64,000 nucleotides of DNA, taken from positions 1-64,000 of the forward strand of contig NZ_VMOA01000028.1 in assembly GCF_020662345.1 (NCBI RefSeq). Direction: 5' to 3'. The translations under genes were made by a program, and so were the position numbers. How positions within the stretch are numbered: the stretch's first letter is position 1; each line of letters opens with the position of its first letter. Below the pieces are notes generated by a model. It was not told the origin of the DNA. It searched no databases and worked only from the letters and a program-made list of their open reading frames with translations. The stretch is from Methylobacterium sp. W2 (lineage in GTDB: Bacteria; Pseudomonadota; Alphaproteobacteria; Rhizobiales; Beijerinckiaceae). Of the stretch, positions 9,079 to 18,559 are shown in pieces.

Positions 9079-9825
9079 ATGAATCCAGCGGCATCCTCTT
9101 CCGTCGACGCCGAGGAAGTCGCGCGCTTCGAAGGCATCGCCGCGACGTGGTGGGCCGAGGACGGGCCGATGAAGGTGCTGCACCGGTTCAACCCGGTGCG
9201 CCTCGCCTATATCCGCGACGCCATCTGCGCGAAGTTCGGCCGCGACCCGCGCATGTCCTACCCGCTGAAGGGGCTGACCATCGTCGATGTCGGCTGCGGC
9301 GGCGGGGTCCTGTCCGAGCCCCTGGCGCGGCTTGGCGCCACCGTCATCGGGCTCGATCCGGCACCCACCAACATTGCCGTGGCGCGTTCCCATGCGAAGG
9401 CCGGGGGCGTGACGGTGGATTACCGCTCTCAGACCATCGAGGAGGTGGTGGCCGCGGGCGAGCGGTTCGACGTCGTGCTAATCATGGAGGTGGTGGAGCA
9501 CGTGGTCGACATGCCGGCCTTCGTCGCCAGCGCCTGCCAGGCGGTGAAGCCGGGCGGTCTCCTGTTCGCCGCCACCCTGAACCGCACGATGCGCTCCTTC
9601 GCGCTGGCCATCGTCGGAGCGGAATACGTCCTCGGCTGGCTGCCGCGCGGAACCCACGACTGGAACAAGTTCGTGAAGCCGGAGGAACTCTCCCGCGCCA
9701 TCGCGCGCGGCGGCCTCTCCGTCACCGATACCACCGGCGTCGTGTTCAATCCCCTCGACGGGAGCTGGCGGCCTGCCCGCGACACGGCTGTGAATTACAT
9801 GGTCGCGGCCGCCCGTCCGGCCTGA
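9079..9825 (+). CDS. ubiG: Bifunctional 2-polyprenyl-6-hydroxyphenol / 3-demethylubiquinol O-methyltransferase
   Basis: 248 residues. Performs both O-methylations of ubiquinone biosynthesis using SAM. The ATG at 9079 is chosen because the family starts shortly before the conserved FEGIAATWWAEDGPMKVLHR. The SAM loop DVGCGGG is at 70-76, GLDPAPTNIAVA supplies the ribose-binding acid, and VLIMEVVEHV is motif II. The C-terminal TLNRTMRSFALAIVGAEY matches the membrane-interacting segment of UbiG. The lysC/ubiG divergent pair is common in Alphaproteobacteria. Confidence 0.96.
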   Translation: MNPAASSSVDAEEVARFEGIAATWWAEDGPMKVLHRFNPVRLAYIRDAICAKFGRDPRMSYPLKGLTIVDVGCGGGVLSEPLARLGATVIGLDPAPTNIAVARSHAKAGGVTVDYRSQTIEEVVAAGERFDVVLIMEVVEHVVDMPAFVASACQAVKPGGLLFAATLNRTMRSFALAIVGAEYVLGWLPRGTHDWNKFVKPEELSRAIARGGLSVTDTTGVVFNPLDGSWRPARDTAVNYMVAAARPA

Positions 9826-9874
9826 ACCGGACCCCACCCTCCTCGTTGACGATGCGGATCGACGAGGAGACGTC

Positions 9875-10444
9875 ATGCTGGAAAAGCTTCCGCACGCGGT
9901 CGGCTCGGCCCTGTCGGGTCTGAAAGCCGGCCTCGACACAACCGCTTACCACCAGGATTTCGAGAGTGTGCCCGAGACGATTGCGCTGACGAGCCCGGCC
10001 TTCGCCGATGGGGCGAGCCTGCCGGCTCGTTTCACCGAGGATGGGCCGGGCGTCTCGCCACCGCTGGCGTGGAGCGGCCTGCCGGCCGGCACGAGCCGCG
10101 TGGTGCTTCTGGTTGAGGATGCCGGCAGCCCGACGCCGAAGCCCCTGGTTCATCTCATCGCCTGGAATCTCCCAGCACAGGAGAGCCTGTCCGAAGGCGA
10201 TCTCGCCAGCACCGCCGGCGAGGGGCGGGGGCATGACCTGGGCAAGAACAGCTTCCTCAAGGACCAATGGCTGCCGCCGGATCCGCCCACCGGACACGGT
10301 CCGCATGCCTACCTGTTCCAGATCTATGCCTTGTCTGCTCCGCTCGACCTGCCGGCGAGTCCGGGACGCGCCGCACTCATCGAAGCCATGGCGGGTCGGG
10401 TCCTCGCCAAGGGCTGCCTGACCGGGCTCTACGAGCGCCGCTGA
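9875..10444 (+). CDS. YbhB/YbcL family PEBP-like protein
   Basis: 189 residues. Phosphatidylethanolamine-binding / Raf-kinase-inhibitor-like fold. Family signatures: LTSPAFADGASLPARFTEDG, then VSPPLAWSGLPAGT, LVHLIAWNLP at the ligand pocket and GHGPHAYLFQIYAL. No signal peptide is evident, so probably cytoplasmic. The bacterial role of the family is not settled; ligand binding is inferred from the fold. It follows ubiG by 49 bases and precedes a quinone oxidoreductase on the same strand. Confidence 0.88.
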   Translation: MLEKLPHAVGSALSGLKAGLDTTAYHQDFESVPETIALTSPAFADGASLPARFTEDGPGVSPPLAWSGLPAGTSRVVLLVEDAGSPTPKPLVHLIAWNLPAQESLSEGDLASTAGEGRGHDLGKNSFLKDQWLPPDPPTGHGPHAYLFQIYALSAPLDLPASPGRAALIEAMAGRVLAKGCLTGLYERR

Positions 10445-10524
10445 CGGCGAACGCTTGCGCTGCTGCCGCCAATCGGTGCAAGCGCGCTCAAGCAGGAGGC
10501 GCTGCGGCTCAAGGGAGGATCGGC

Positions 10525-11499
10525 ATGAAGGCTTTGCTTTGCACCAAACTCGGCGGCCCCGAGGATCTCGCGATCGTCGAGGTGGCCGATCCGGTCGCCG
10601 CGACCGCCGAGGTCGTGGTGCGGGTGACGCTGGCCGCGCTGAACTTCTTCGATACGCTCATCATTGCCGGGCGCTATCAGGTGAAGCCCGATCTGCCGTT
10701 CTCGCCCGGCGGCGAAGCGGTCGGAATCATCGAGGCCCTCGGGGAGGGCGTCGAGGGGTTCGGGATCGGCGACCGCGTCATCGTCCACCGCACCTACGGC
10801 ACCTGCGCCGAGCGCATCGCGGTGGGCATTCGGCATCTCACGCCCGTGCCCGATGCGGTGAGCGACGAGCAGGCCGCCGGCCTCACCATCACCTACGGCA
10901 CCTCGCTCCACGCCCTGCGGGATCGGGCGAAGCTTCAGGCCGGCGAGACGCTGGCGGTGCTCGGGGCGTCAGGCGGAGTCGGTCTCGCCGCGGTGGAACT
11001 CGGCGTGATCATGGGGGCGAAGGTGATCGCCTGCGCCTCCTCGCCGGAAAAGCTCGCGGTGGCGCAGGCGCATGGCGCCGAGATGGGCCTCGATTACAGC
11101 GCGGACAATCTGCGCGAGGGGCTGAAGAAGCTCACCGAGGGACGGGGCGTCGATGTGATCTACGATCCGATCGGCGGCGACTATGCCGAGCCCGCCCTGC
11201 GTTCGCTCGGCTGGAAGGGGCGCTACCTCGTCATCGGATTCGCCGCCGGCGACATCCCGCGCATCCCCCTCAACCTCGCTCTCCTGAAGGGCATCGACAT
11301 CCAGGGCGTGCATTGGGGCGTGTTCGTGGAGCGCGAGCCGGAGGCTCACCGGGCAAACCAGGAACAGCTCCTCGCCTGGGTGGCGGAAGGGCGCCTCAAG
11401 GCGAAGATCCACGGCACCTATCCGATGGAGGAGTTCGTCGAGGCCCTGGGCATCCTCAAGCGCCGCGAGGCGGTGGGCAAGGTGCTGCTGCGGCCGTGA
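10525..11499 (+). CDS. Zinc-independent NADPH:quinone oxidoreductase family protein
   Basis: 324 residues, medium-chain dehydrogenase/reductase superfamily. The ATG follows GGGAGG at 10513-10518. An N-terminal GroES-like domain (LNFFDTLIIAGRY) leads to the Rossmann domain with GASGGVGLAAVELG and then DVIYDPIGGDY. Zinc-ligand cysteines of alcohol dehydrogenases are absent, as in quinone reductases (QOR type). It would reduce quinones or enones with NADPH; the physiological substrate cannot be read from sequence. Ends 15 bases before the convergent dnaE2 stop. Confidence 0.9.
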   Translation: MKALLCTKLGGPEDLAIVEVADPVAATAEVVVRVTLAALNFFDTLIIAGRYQVKPDLPFSPGGEAVGIIEALGEGVEGFGIGDRVIVHRTYGTCAERIAVGIRHLTPVPDAVSDEQAAGLTITYGTSLHALRDRAKLQAGETLAVLGASGGVGLAAVELGVIMGAKVIACASSPEKLAVAQAHGAEMGLDYSADNLREGLKKLTEGRGVDVIYDPIGGDYAEPALRSLGWKGRYLVIGFAAGDIPRIPLNLALLKGIDIQGVHWGVFVEREPEAHRANQEQLLAWVAEGRLKAKIHGTYPMEEFVEALGILKRREAVGKVLLRP

Positions 11500-11514
11500 T
11501 CCTGTTTCCTTTCA

Positions 11515-14500
11515 TCAATGGAAGTCCCGGCTGCGGTAGACGCGCCGGTCCGGCGGTGCCCCGAAATCCGTGGTCTCCGCCGGGAGCTTGAGGCCACCCT
11601 CGCGCAGGGTCCGCAATTCCTCCGTCAGGTCGCGGAACTGCTCGGCGAGGAGATGGACCACCAGCCCCGAGCGCTGGATGCGCCCGCGCACGGCGATGAA
11701 CCGGGCACTCATGGCGATGCGCCGGTTGGCCTCGAACACCTTCTTCCAGACGATGACGTTGCAGATGCCGGTCTCATCCTCCAGCGTCAGGAACACCACG
11801 CCCTTGGCGGTGCCGGGGCGCTGCCGGGTGAGGACGAGGCCCGCCACCGTGACGCGGGCGTTCTGCGCCCATGAGGGATCGTGATGCGCTGCCGCCGGGA
11901 TCGCGCCGATGCGGGCGAGGCGGGCGCGGAAGAACGCCATCGGATGGCCCTTCAATGAGAGCCCGGTGGAGACGTAATCCTCTGCCACATGCTCGGAGAG
12001 CGCCATCGTGGGCAGTTCCACCGCGGGCTCGGCCCGGAACAGGCCGTCATCGGCATGGAAGGCGAAGAGCGGCATGGCGGCGTCGAGGAGATGGGTGCGC
12101 CGGTCGGTGGGGACGCCCCGCGCGGCGCTGGCGCGCATCGAGGTGCCTTCCAGCGCCCGCACCGCCCAGAGGGCGGCTCGACGGTCGAGGTCGAGGGAGC
12201 GGAAGGCGTCGGCCTCGGCAAGGCGCTCGAGGGCGTTGCGGGGCAGCGTCAGGGCGGCTTGCAGACCCTCGACGCTGGCATAACCGTTGCCGCGCAGGGC
12301 CACGAGCCGGGCCATGGCGGCTTTCGGCAGGCCGCTCACCTGCCGCAGGCCGATACGGACGGCGAAGCGGCGCTCCGGCCCCCACTGCTCCGAGGCCGGC
12401 TCCAGGGTGCAATCCCATTCGCTGGCATTGATATCGGGTCCGCGCACCTCGACGCCATGGGCGCGGGCATCCCGCACCAGCTGGGCCGGCTGGTAGAAGC
12501 CCATGGGCTGCGAATTCAGGATCGCGGCGAGGAAGACGTCCGGGTGGCGGCACTTCATCCAGGCGGAGGCATAGACCAGCAGGGCGAAGCTCGCCGCGTG
12601 GCTCTCGGGAAAGCCGTAGGTGGAGAACCCCTCGATCTGCTTGAAGCAGCGCTCGGCGAAATCGCGCGGATAGCCGCGCCCGGCCATGCCCTCGATGAAC
12701 TTGGTCTTGAAGTTTCCGATCTGGCCGTTGTGCCGGAAGGTCGCCATGGCCCGGCGCAACCCGTCGGCCTCCGAAGGCGTGAAGCCGGCCGCCGTGATCG
12801 CGATCTGCATGGCGTGCTCCTGGAACAGCGGCACGCCGTAGGTCCGTTTCAAGACCTCTTCGAGTTCGTTCACCGGCCCGTGCTCGGGAGAGGGGGAGGG
12901 GAAGACGACGGGCTCCTCGCCCGAGCGCCGCCTCAGGTAGGGATGGACCATGTCGCCCTGGATCGGCCCCGGACGGACAATGGCCACCTGAACCACGAGG
13001 TCGTAGAATTCCTGCGGCTTCAGGCGCGGCAGCATTGACATCTGCGCCCGGCTCTCGACCTGGAACACGCCGACGGAATCGGCCTTCGACAGCATTGCGT
13101 AGACGTCCCGCTGCTCCCTCGGGAGGTCTGCCAGGGTCTCGTAGGCAATGCCGTGATCCTCGCGCAGGAAGTCGAGGCCGCGCCGGAGGCAGGTGAGCAT
13201 GCCGAGCGCCAGCACGTCGACCTTGAGGAGGCCGATCGTGTCGATGTCGTCCTTGTCCCATTCGATGAAGGTACGGTCGGCCATCGCTGCGTTGCCCACC
13301 GGCACGGTCTCGTCGAGACGTCCCTTCGTCAGCACGAACCCGCCCACATGCTGCGACAGGTGGCGCGGGAAGCCGATGAGCTGGATCGCGAGGTCCACCG
13401 CCTGTCGGATCGCCGGGTTGGCGGGGTCGAGCCCGGCCTGCGCGATATGCTGGTCGGGCAGGCCGGCGCCCCAGGAGCCCCAGACCGTGTCGGCCATCAT
13501 GCCGGTGATGTCGGGGGTGAGGCCCAGCACCTTGCCGACCTCGCGGATCGCGCTGCGGGGCCGGTAGTGGATCACCGTGGCGCAGATCGCCGCCCGGTCC
13601 CGCCCGTAGCGCTCGTAGAGATACTGGATCACCTCCTCGCGGCGCTCGTGCTCGAAATCGACGTCGATGTCGGGCGGCTCGTCCCGGCTCTCGGAGATGA
13701 AGCGGGCGAACAGCAACCGGATCTTGGTCGGGTCCACCGCCGTGATGCCGAGGCAGTAGCAGACCACGGAATTGGCCGCCGATCCGCGGCCCTGGCACAG
13801 GATTCCCCGATTGCGGGCGAATTCGACGATGTCGTGGATGGTGAGGAAGTAGCGGGCGTAGTCGAGGCGGCGGATCAGATCGAGTTCGTCGGCGAGGGAC
13901 GTCGCGACTCCATCCGGGATGCCGTCCGGGTAGCGCAGTTCTGCCCGTTGCCGGGTGAGGTATTCGAGATGCCCCTGGGCCGTCCGGCCGGGGGGGACGG
14001 ACTCGTCGGGATACTCGTATTTCAGCTCCTCCAGGGAGAAGCCGCAGGTCTCGGCAATCTCGATCGTGCGCGCGATCGCCTCCGGGTGGTCGGCGAAGAG
14101 CCGGGCCATCTCGGCCGGCGGCTTCAGGTGACGCTCCGCATTGGCCTCCAGACGGTAGCCGGCCTCGACCAGGGTGCAGCCCTCGCGGATGCAGGTGAGC
14201 ACGTCCTGCAGGGGGCGCCGGTCGGGATGGTGGTAGAGCGCATCCGAGACCGCCACCATCGGTGCGCCGAGGCGCTGCCCGAGCCCGGCGAGGCGGCCGA
14301 GTCGACGCCGCTCGTCGCCGCGGTAGCGGTGGCTCGCGCCCAGGAAAACGCGGCCGGGGGCCGCCTCCGCCAGGGCGGCGAGATGGCGGGCGAAAACGGG
14401 ATCGTCCTCCTCCGGCGGGAGCGCGATGAAGACCTGCCCCCTTGTCGCCGCGAGCATGTCCGGGACACCGAACCGGCACGCCCCCTTCTCCGAGCGGCGG

Positions 14501-14811
14501 TTGCCATCCGTGAGCAGCCGGCAGAGCCGGCCGTAGCCGTCGCGGTCCATCGGATAGGCGACGGCCTCGAACCCCTCCTCGGTGACAAGGCGAACGCCCG
14601 GCAGGTAGCGGATCGTCGCTTCGCCCGCCTTCTCCCGGCGCTTGGCCTCGGCATGGCCGCGCACCACGCCCGACAGCGTGTTGCGATCGGCGATGCCGAT
14701 GGCGTGGAGCCCGAACTCGGCACCCTGCGCCACCATTTCCTGCGGATGCGAGGCCCCGCGCAGGAACGAGAAGTTCGTGGTGACCGCGAGCTCGGCATAG
14801 GGCGGGGTCAT
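11515..14811 (-). CDS. dnaE2: Error-prone DNA polymerase DnaE2 (ImuC)
   Basis: 1098 residues, a C-family polymerase that synthesises across lesions in the SOS response. The N-terminal PHP domain ([23 protein letters not shown]) is followed by the palm with the catalytic acidic motif [11 protein letters not shown] at 380-390, and the C-terminus carries the OB fold with [14 protein letters not shown]. It lacks the beta-clamp/tau C-terminus of the replicative DnaE1. The ATG at 14811 gives the family start ([16 protein letters not shown]); an in-frame TTG at 14838 is possible. It is the third gene of imuA-imuB-dnaE2, separated from imuB by a 244-base repeat-rich spacer. The whole cassette is expected to be LexA-controlled from 17369-17383. 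Confidence 0.96.
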   Translation of the reverse strand: MTPPYAELAVTTNFSFLRGASHPQEMVAQGAEFGLHAIGIADRNTLSGVVRGHAEAKRREKAGEATIRYLPGVRLVTEEGFEAVAYPMDRDGYGRLCRLLTDGNRRSEKGACRFGVPDMLAATRGQVFIALPPEEDDPVFARHLAALAEAAPGRVFLGASHRYRGDERRRLGRLAGLGQRLGAPMVAVSDALYHHPDRRPLQDVLTCIREGCTLVEAGYRLEANAERHLKPPAEMARLFADHPEAIARTIEIAETCGFSLEELKYEYPDESVPPGRTAQGHLEYLTRQRAELRYPDGIPDGVATSLADELDLIRRLDYARYFLTIHDIVEFARNRGILCQGRGSAANSVVCYCLGITAVDPTKIRLLFARFISESRDEPPDIDVDFEHERREEVIQYLYERYGRDRAAICATVIHYRPRSAIREVGKVLGLTPDITGMMADTVWGSWGAGLPDQHIAQAGLDPANPAIRQAVDLAIQLIGFPRHLSQHVGGFVLTKGRLDETVPVGNAAMADRTFIEWDKDDIDTIGLLKVDVLALGMLTCLRRGLDFLREDHGIAYETLADLPREQRDVYAMLSKADSVGVFQVESRAQMSMLPRLKPQEFYDLVVQVAIVRPGPIQGDMVHPYLRRRSGEEPVVFPSPSPEHGPVNELEEVLKRTYGVPLFQEHAMQIAITAAGFTPSEADGLRRAMATFRHNGQIGNFKTKFIEGMAGRGYPRDFAERCFKQIEGFSTYGFPESHAASFALLVYASAWMKCRHPDVFLAAILNSQPMGFYQPAQLVRDARAHGVEVRGPDINASEWDCTLEPASEQWGPERRFAVRIGLRQVSGLPKAAMARLVALRGNGYASVEGLQAALTLPRNALERLAEADAFRSLDLDRRAALWAVRALEGTSMRASAARGVPTDRRTHLLDAAMPLFAFHADDGLFRAEPAVELPTMALSEHVAEDYVSTGLSLKGHPMAFFRARLARIGAIPAAAHHDPSWAQNARVTVAGLVLTRQRPGTAKGVVFLTLEDETGICNVIVWKKVFEANRRIAMSARFIAVRGRIQRSGLVVHLLAEQFRDLTEELRTLREGGLKLPAETTDFGAPPDRRVYRSRDFH

Positions 14812-14840
14812 GCGCAGAAAGATGGGCCGTTCGCGCAATC

Positions 14841-15034
14841 CCCTCTCCCCGCACGCGGGGAGAGGGCCGCGACGACCCCGTTGTCGGCGCGGCGAGGCGG
14901 TAGCCGAGGGTGAGGGGGCGCGTCCGAAGGAGCCTCGTCCGGAATCTCCCCCTCACCCTCGCTCCGGCTTCGCCTCCGCTCATCGCAGGCACGGCAAGGT
15001 GCCCGCGATCCTCTCCCCGCCCGGCGGGGAGAGG
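14841..15034. repeat. Cluster of three GC-rich inverted repeats between imuB and dnaE2
   Basis: Three palindromes fill the imuB-dnaE2 spacer. (1) 14841-14866: 12-bp arms CCCTCTCCCCGC / GCGGGGAGAGGG with a 2-base loop. (2) 14905-14961: 14-bp arms CGAGGGTGAGGGGG / CCCCCTCACCCTCG. (3) 15010-15034: CCTCTCCCCGCC / GGCGGGGAGAGG. The first and third are near copies of each other flanking the second, a layout seen in REP/BIME-type elements. They could attenuate or stabilise the cassette mRNA. Confidence 0.85.
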
Positions 15035-15055
15035 GGAGGGCGCTCATCTCGGCCC

Positions 15056-16627
15056 TCACGCGAACAATCCCTGCACGAACCAGCGCGCCGCCGTCTGCGC
15101 CGTGTGGAATCCTTCCCGGTAGAGCCAGAGGCGCCGGCCGGTTTCGTCCTCGACCACGTAGTAATCCCGGGTGGGGGCAGGCGCGTGCCACCAGGCGTCG
15201 GCGATGCGCTCCGGACCCTCGGCATGGGCGATCCGATGCAGGCGCCGCCGCCAGCGGAAGCGCTGGGGCGGCCCGTCGGGGGCCAGCGAAAACACCTCGT
15301 CGGCCGCCTCGCTGCGGGACAGGAGGACCAGGGGACGGGACGGCATCCCGCCCTGTGGCCGGGGGCCCACCCGCTCGGGCCACCGCATCTCGATTCTTCT
15401 CACCCGCCACGGCTCCAGGGCATCGGCGCGTTCGGGGATGTGGCTCGCCCGTGGGCTCACGCGGATGACCCTCGCCCCGATGCGTTGGCTGAGGGCGTCG
15501 GCGAGGCGGGCGGTCCTGCCGGTCTCGGCTTCCCGGTCGAGGCCCGTCTCGGCCAGTGCGCCCTGGCGTGCCTCCAACCGGCCGATGCCGGTCACGTCGA
15601 GCCGCACGGTCTCGAAACCGAAGCCGGCATCGAGGGCCGGCCCGAGCCGGTCGAGGCGCAGATCGAGCAGCCGCCCGATCTGGGTCGGGCATAGGGTCGG
15701 TTCCGATAGGCCGAGATCGAGGCTGCGCTCGATTCCGTCGACCCGGTGAAGGCTCAGCCGCAGAGATCGCGCACCGAGGCCCGAGGCGGCGAGGCGGGGG
15801 GCGATCTCCTGCATCAGCCGCATGGCGGTGGCGACGATGATCGTCTGATGCTCGATCGGATCGAGAAACCCCCGGCTCGCACCGAAGGTAGCCGGCTCCC
15901 CCAGGGAGACCAGCGGCTCCGGTCTCCTGCCCAGCGCCTGGTCGAGGCGCAGGAGCAGGCTCTCGCCGAAGCGTCGGGCCAGGGGAGGGCGGGCCGCCTC
16001 GGCCAGGGCTCCGATCCTGCGCAGGCCGAGGCGGCGGAGGGATTCGGCGATGGCCGGCTCGATCCGCAAGGCACTCACGCAGAGGTCGCGCAGGGCCGGC
16101 GCGTTGTCCCCCCGGGGCACCACGACGGGGTTCGTCGAAACGCCGTGGCGGGCAAGCGCGAAGGCGCAGGCCGGCGTATCGGCCAGGGCCAGCCGGGCGG
16201 GGACCGCATGGGCCGACAGACGGGCGGCGAGGTCGCCCAACAGGGCTTCTTCCCCGCCGAACAGGTGGCTCGCCCCTTCCACATCGAGAAAGAAGCCGTC
16301 CCCGCCTTCCCCCGGCCCGAACGGCGCCACCATGGGTGTATAGCGCCGGGCCCAGAGGCAGAGCCGCGCGAGGGCGGCGGCATCGGCTTCCGGGTCTGCG
16401 GGATGGACGGCGACGCCCGGCCCGATCCGGGCGCGAGCCCGTGCGAGGGGCTCGCCCGGACGCAGGCCGAGAGCCCGGGCCGCGGCATCCACGGCCGTGA
16501 TGCGCAGGCCTCCCGGCCCGATGGCGGCCACGACGGCGGGGGAGGTCGCCTCATCCGGTGCGGCACGAGCGCGCCTGAGGCGCGTCAGCGGCCACTGCTC
16601 CAGCCAGACCGAAACGATGCGCGGCAT
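15056..16627 (-). CDS. imuB: ImuB, Y-family polymerase-like protein
   Basis: 523 residues. Non-catalytic Y-family relative that bridges ImuA, DnaE2 and the beta clamp in translesion synthesis. The start MPRIVSVWLEQWPLTRL replaces the metal-binding VDMDxFF motif of active Y-family enzymes, consistent with loss of polymerase activity. Further features: RYTPMVAPFG, the finger/palm segment FLDVEGASHLFGGE and a little-finger domain in the C-terminal half. The ATG at 16627 lies inside imuA, giving a 77-base overlap in another frame, so imuA and imuB are translationally coupled. Confidence 0.95.
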   Translation of the reverse strand: MPRIVSVWLEQWPLTRLRRARAAPDEATSPAVVAAIGPGGLRITAVDAAARALGLRPGEPLARARARIGPGVAVHPADPEADAAALARLCLWARRYTPMVAPFGPGEGGDGFFLDVEGASHLFGGEEALLGDLAARLSAHAVPARLALADTPACAFALARHGVSTNPVVVPRGDNAPALRDLCVSALRIEPAIAESLRRLGLRRIGALAEAARPPLARRFGESLLLRLDQALGRRPEPLVSLGEPATFGASRGFLDPIEHQTIIVATAMRLMQEIAPRLAASGLGARSLRLSLHRVDGIERSLDLGLSEPTLCPTQIGRLLDLRLDRLGPALDAGFGFETVRLDVTGIGRLEARQGALAETGLDREAETGRTARLADALSQRIGARVIRVSPRASHIPERADALEPWRVRRIEMRWPERVGPRPQGGMPSRPLVLLSRSEAADEVFSLAPDGPPQRFRWRRRLHRIAHAEGPERIADAWWHAPAPTRDYYVVEDETGRRLWLYREGFHTAQTAARWFVQGLFA

Positions 16628-17321
16628 GATCCCACTCCAGAAGCCAATTCCCCGTCCGTCCGTTGCGGCAGCGGTCGAGCCGCGCCTGCCAGCACGGCCG
16701 CTCGATGCAGCCGAACCGGTCCCGCAGGGCCGCGCCCGAGCCGATCCGCCAGCGGGTCGCCGCCATGTTCGGGTTTTCCGCCTGCGGTGGCCGCAGGACG
16801 AGAAGGAGGCGGGAGGACGCCTCGCCCGCCAGATGCAGCCGCCGGCTCTGCTTCAGCGGCAGGCCGGCATCCACCAGCCCCGCCACCGCCCTCAGCCCTT
16901 GCGAGCGCAGGGCCTCCTCCACGGCGCGGTAGGCATCCGCGTCGGTCTCGACCTCCAGGATCAGCAGGCGGCCCGGATCGAGGCCGAGCCCGGCCAGACC
17001 GTGGCCGTAGGGTGTCGGATGCCCCTTGCCGATGACGAGGAGAGCCTCCCCGTCCACCCGCGCGAGGTGGCGGGCCATGAGGGCGAGGGTGAAGCCCAAC
17101 GCCGCCGCTTCGTCGCCCTCGGCTTCCGGGGCGATTTCGTGCGGCCGGCCGAGGGAAAGCCCTCCGCCGGGAAGGCCGGAATCGATATGGGCGATTCCCA
17201 GAGGCAGGGCCTCGACGGACAGGGCGTCGGCATGTCCTCCCCCGTGGCCGCGTAGGGCGTCCAGAGCGATCCGCCGGCGCCGCTCGAGCCCGTCCGTCTC
17301 CGTTTCGCCGTCATCGCGCAT
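16551..17321 (-). CDS. imuA: ImuA, RecA/SulA-like translesion protein
   Basis: 256 residues starting at ATG 48 bases downstream of the LexA box. ImuA is a RecA-like protein that modulates the ImuB-DnaE2 mutasome. Visible: DSGLPGGGLSLGRPHEI, the degenerate Walker A region, then AAALGFTLALMARHLA, LLVIGKGHPTPYGHGLAGLGLDPGR (read as separate strands) and WRIGSGAALRDRFG near the C-terminus. The glycine-rich loop lacks the lysine of a true P-loop, as is usual in ImuA. First gene of the cassette; its 3' end overlaps imuB by 77 bases. Confidence 0.93.
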   Translation of the reverse strand: MRDDGETETDGLERRRRIALDALRGHGGGHADALSVEALPLGIAHIDSGLPGGGLSLGRPHEIAPEAEGDEAAALGFTLALMARHLARVDGEALLVIGKGHPTPYGHGLAGLGLDPGRLLILEVETDADAYRAVEEALRSQGLRAVAGLVDAGLPLKQSRRLHLAGEASSRLLLVLRPPQAENPNMAATRWRIGSGAALRDRFGCIERPCWQARLDRCRNGRTGNWLLEWDHAAHRFGLAGAVAADAPQARSCRTG

Positions 17322-17368
17322 CTTCGTCGAGCCAAATCCATCTTGTCCGTCCCATCACCGGACAATAA

Positions 17369-17383
17369 GAACAAAACAAGAAC
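17369..17383 (-). promoter_or_regulatory. LexA (SOS) box upstream of imuA
   Basis: On the plus strand GAAC-N7-GAAC (spacer AAAACAA); on the minus strand, in the direction of imuA, this is exactly GTTC-N7-GTTC, the alphaproteobacterial LexA consensus. It lies 48 bases before the imuA ATG, where LexA would block the promoter. Sequence and gene context agree. Confidence 0.93.
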
Positions 17384-17440
17384 AAGCTCAACCGATTTCG
17401 GGGGGATGAGAAATTCCTGAACGGTGACAGACGCTTCCCC

Positions 17441-17466
17441 TGTGGACGGCTGTGGATGAGTGTGGA
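17441..17466. repeat. Three TGTGGA repeats at 10-base spacing
   Basis: TGTGGA occurs at 17441, 17451 and 17461, each followed by four variable bases: one copy per helical turn on the same DNA face. The region lies between the imuA SOS box and the collagen-like gene (17630), in a 308-base intergenic stretch. The second copy, TGTGGATGA, is one base from the DnaA box TGTGGATAA. Likely a protein-binding array; the protein is unknown. Confidence 0.5.
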
Positions 17467-17629
17467 TGGAGGAACGACCGCGAGACGGCCGGAGGAGCTG
17501 GGCCGGACTTGACCGCATGACCGGACCCGGCATTGTCCCCCCGCCGTGCCGGACCTCCGGCGCATCAGCCTGGAGTGAATGCCCATGCGCCTCGACCATG
17601 CCGACAAGTGCCCGGCCCCGAGAGATTTC

Positions 17630-18559
17630 ATGGCCAAATCATTGATAGGGTTGATGATCCTCGCCGGATTAGCGGCCGGTCCGGCAGCGGCTCAGGCGCC
17701 CGGTCAGGTCAGTCCCGGCCAGCCCGGCCGTGGGATGAGCGCCGCCCCTGCGACGGATGCCGCCGCGGCTCCGGGGCCCAGGGCGGCCAGGCCCAGGCCC
17801 AAGCGGGTCGTGGCGCCGTCGCAGCCGATCCAGGTCTACGATGCGCGGATCGAGGCGGGGGATCTGCGGATCTCCGGCAGCGTGCGCAAGGCCGGCACCG
17901 TCGTGATCCTCGACGAGGACATCTCGGTGATGGCCGATTCGCGCGGCCGATTCCTGTTCCGTCTGCCCTATCGGCCCGCCACCTGCGTCGCGGCGCTGAA
18001 AGCCGGCGAGGACGAGAGGGAGGCCGTGGTGGCCAATTGCGCGCCGGCCGGCGAGCCCGGACCCAAGGGCGATGCCGGCCCGCAGGGTGAACCCGGTCCC
18101 CAGGGTCTGGCGGGGCTGGCCGGTGCGCCGGGTGTGGCGGGGCCCGCAGGCGAGGCCGGGCCGAAAGGAGAGGCGGGACCGAAGGGCGAGGCCGGGCTCA
18201 AGGGGGAGACTGGCCCCCAGGGACCGATCGGCCCCAAAGGCGATGTCGGCCCCAAAGGCGACGTTGGCCCGAAGGGTGATAGTGGTCCCAAGGGGGATAC
18301 GGGGTCCCGAGGCGCTGCCGGTCCGCAGGGTGAACCGGGAGCGGCGGGCATCACGGCCAGTGCCGCCACCTCCACCTTGCGTCCCGTTCGCAACGAGACG
18401 TGCTCGTCCGGTGGCTGCGAGTTGAGCTGTGACAGCGGTGAGGCCTTCGTCTCGGCCTATTGCCTGTCCTCCGGCAGCCCGTCCTTCGCCAATGGCGGGG
18501 CCAGCGCGTCCTGTCCGTCCGACGCCAAGGGCATGGTCGGGTTCTGCTCGCGTCTATAG
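17630..18559 (+). CDS. Secreted collagen-like (Gly-X-Y) repeat protein
   Basis: 309 residues from the ATG that begins [14 protein letters not shown]; the open frame extends 17 codons upstream but this start opens a clean signal peptide (cleavage probably after AAAQA, ~residue 22). After a Pro/Ala linker, residues ~65-135 form a beta-rich domain ([16 protein letters not shown]) resembling a carboxypeptidase-regulatory-like fold. From 18050, 33 uninterrupted Gly-X-Y triplets follow, many GPK, GDx and GEP, consistent with a collagen triple helix that would trimerise outside the cell. The C-terminal ~60 residues hold six cysteines ([11 protein letters not shown] to GFCSRL), probably a disulfide-bonded knob. 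Function unknown; adhesion or a surface filament is an inference. Confidence 0.85.
   Translation: MAKSLIGLMILAGLAAGPAAAQAPGQVSPGQPGRGMSAAPATDAAAAPGPRAARPRPKRVVAPSQPIQVYDARIEAGDLRISGSVRKAGTVVILDEDISVMADSRGRFLFRLPYRPATCVAALKAGEDEREAVVANCAPAGEPGPKGDAGPQGEPGPQGLAGLAGAPGVAGPAGEAGPKGEAGPKGEAGLKGETGPQGPIGPKGDVGPKGDVGPKGDSGPKGDTGSRGAAGPQGEPGAAGITASAATSTLRPVRNETCSSGGCELSCDSGEAFVSAYCLSSGSPSFANGGASASCPSDAKGMVGFCSRL

Noticed and set aside
7680-9923. A very long plus-strand open frame over lysC and ubiG
   Set aside because: Antisense to lysC and out of frame with ubiG; high GC produces long stop-free frames. The composition is shadow-like.
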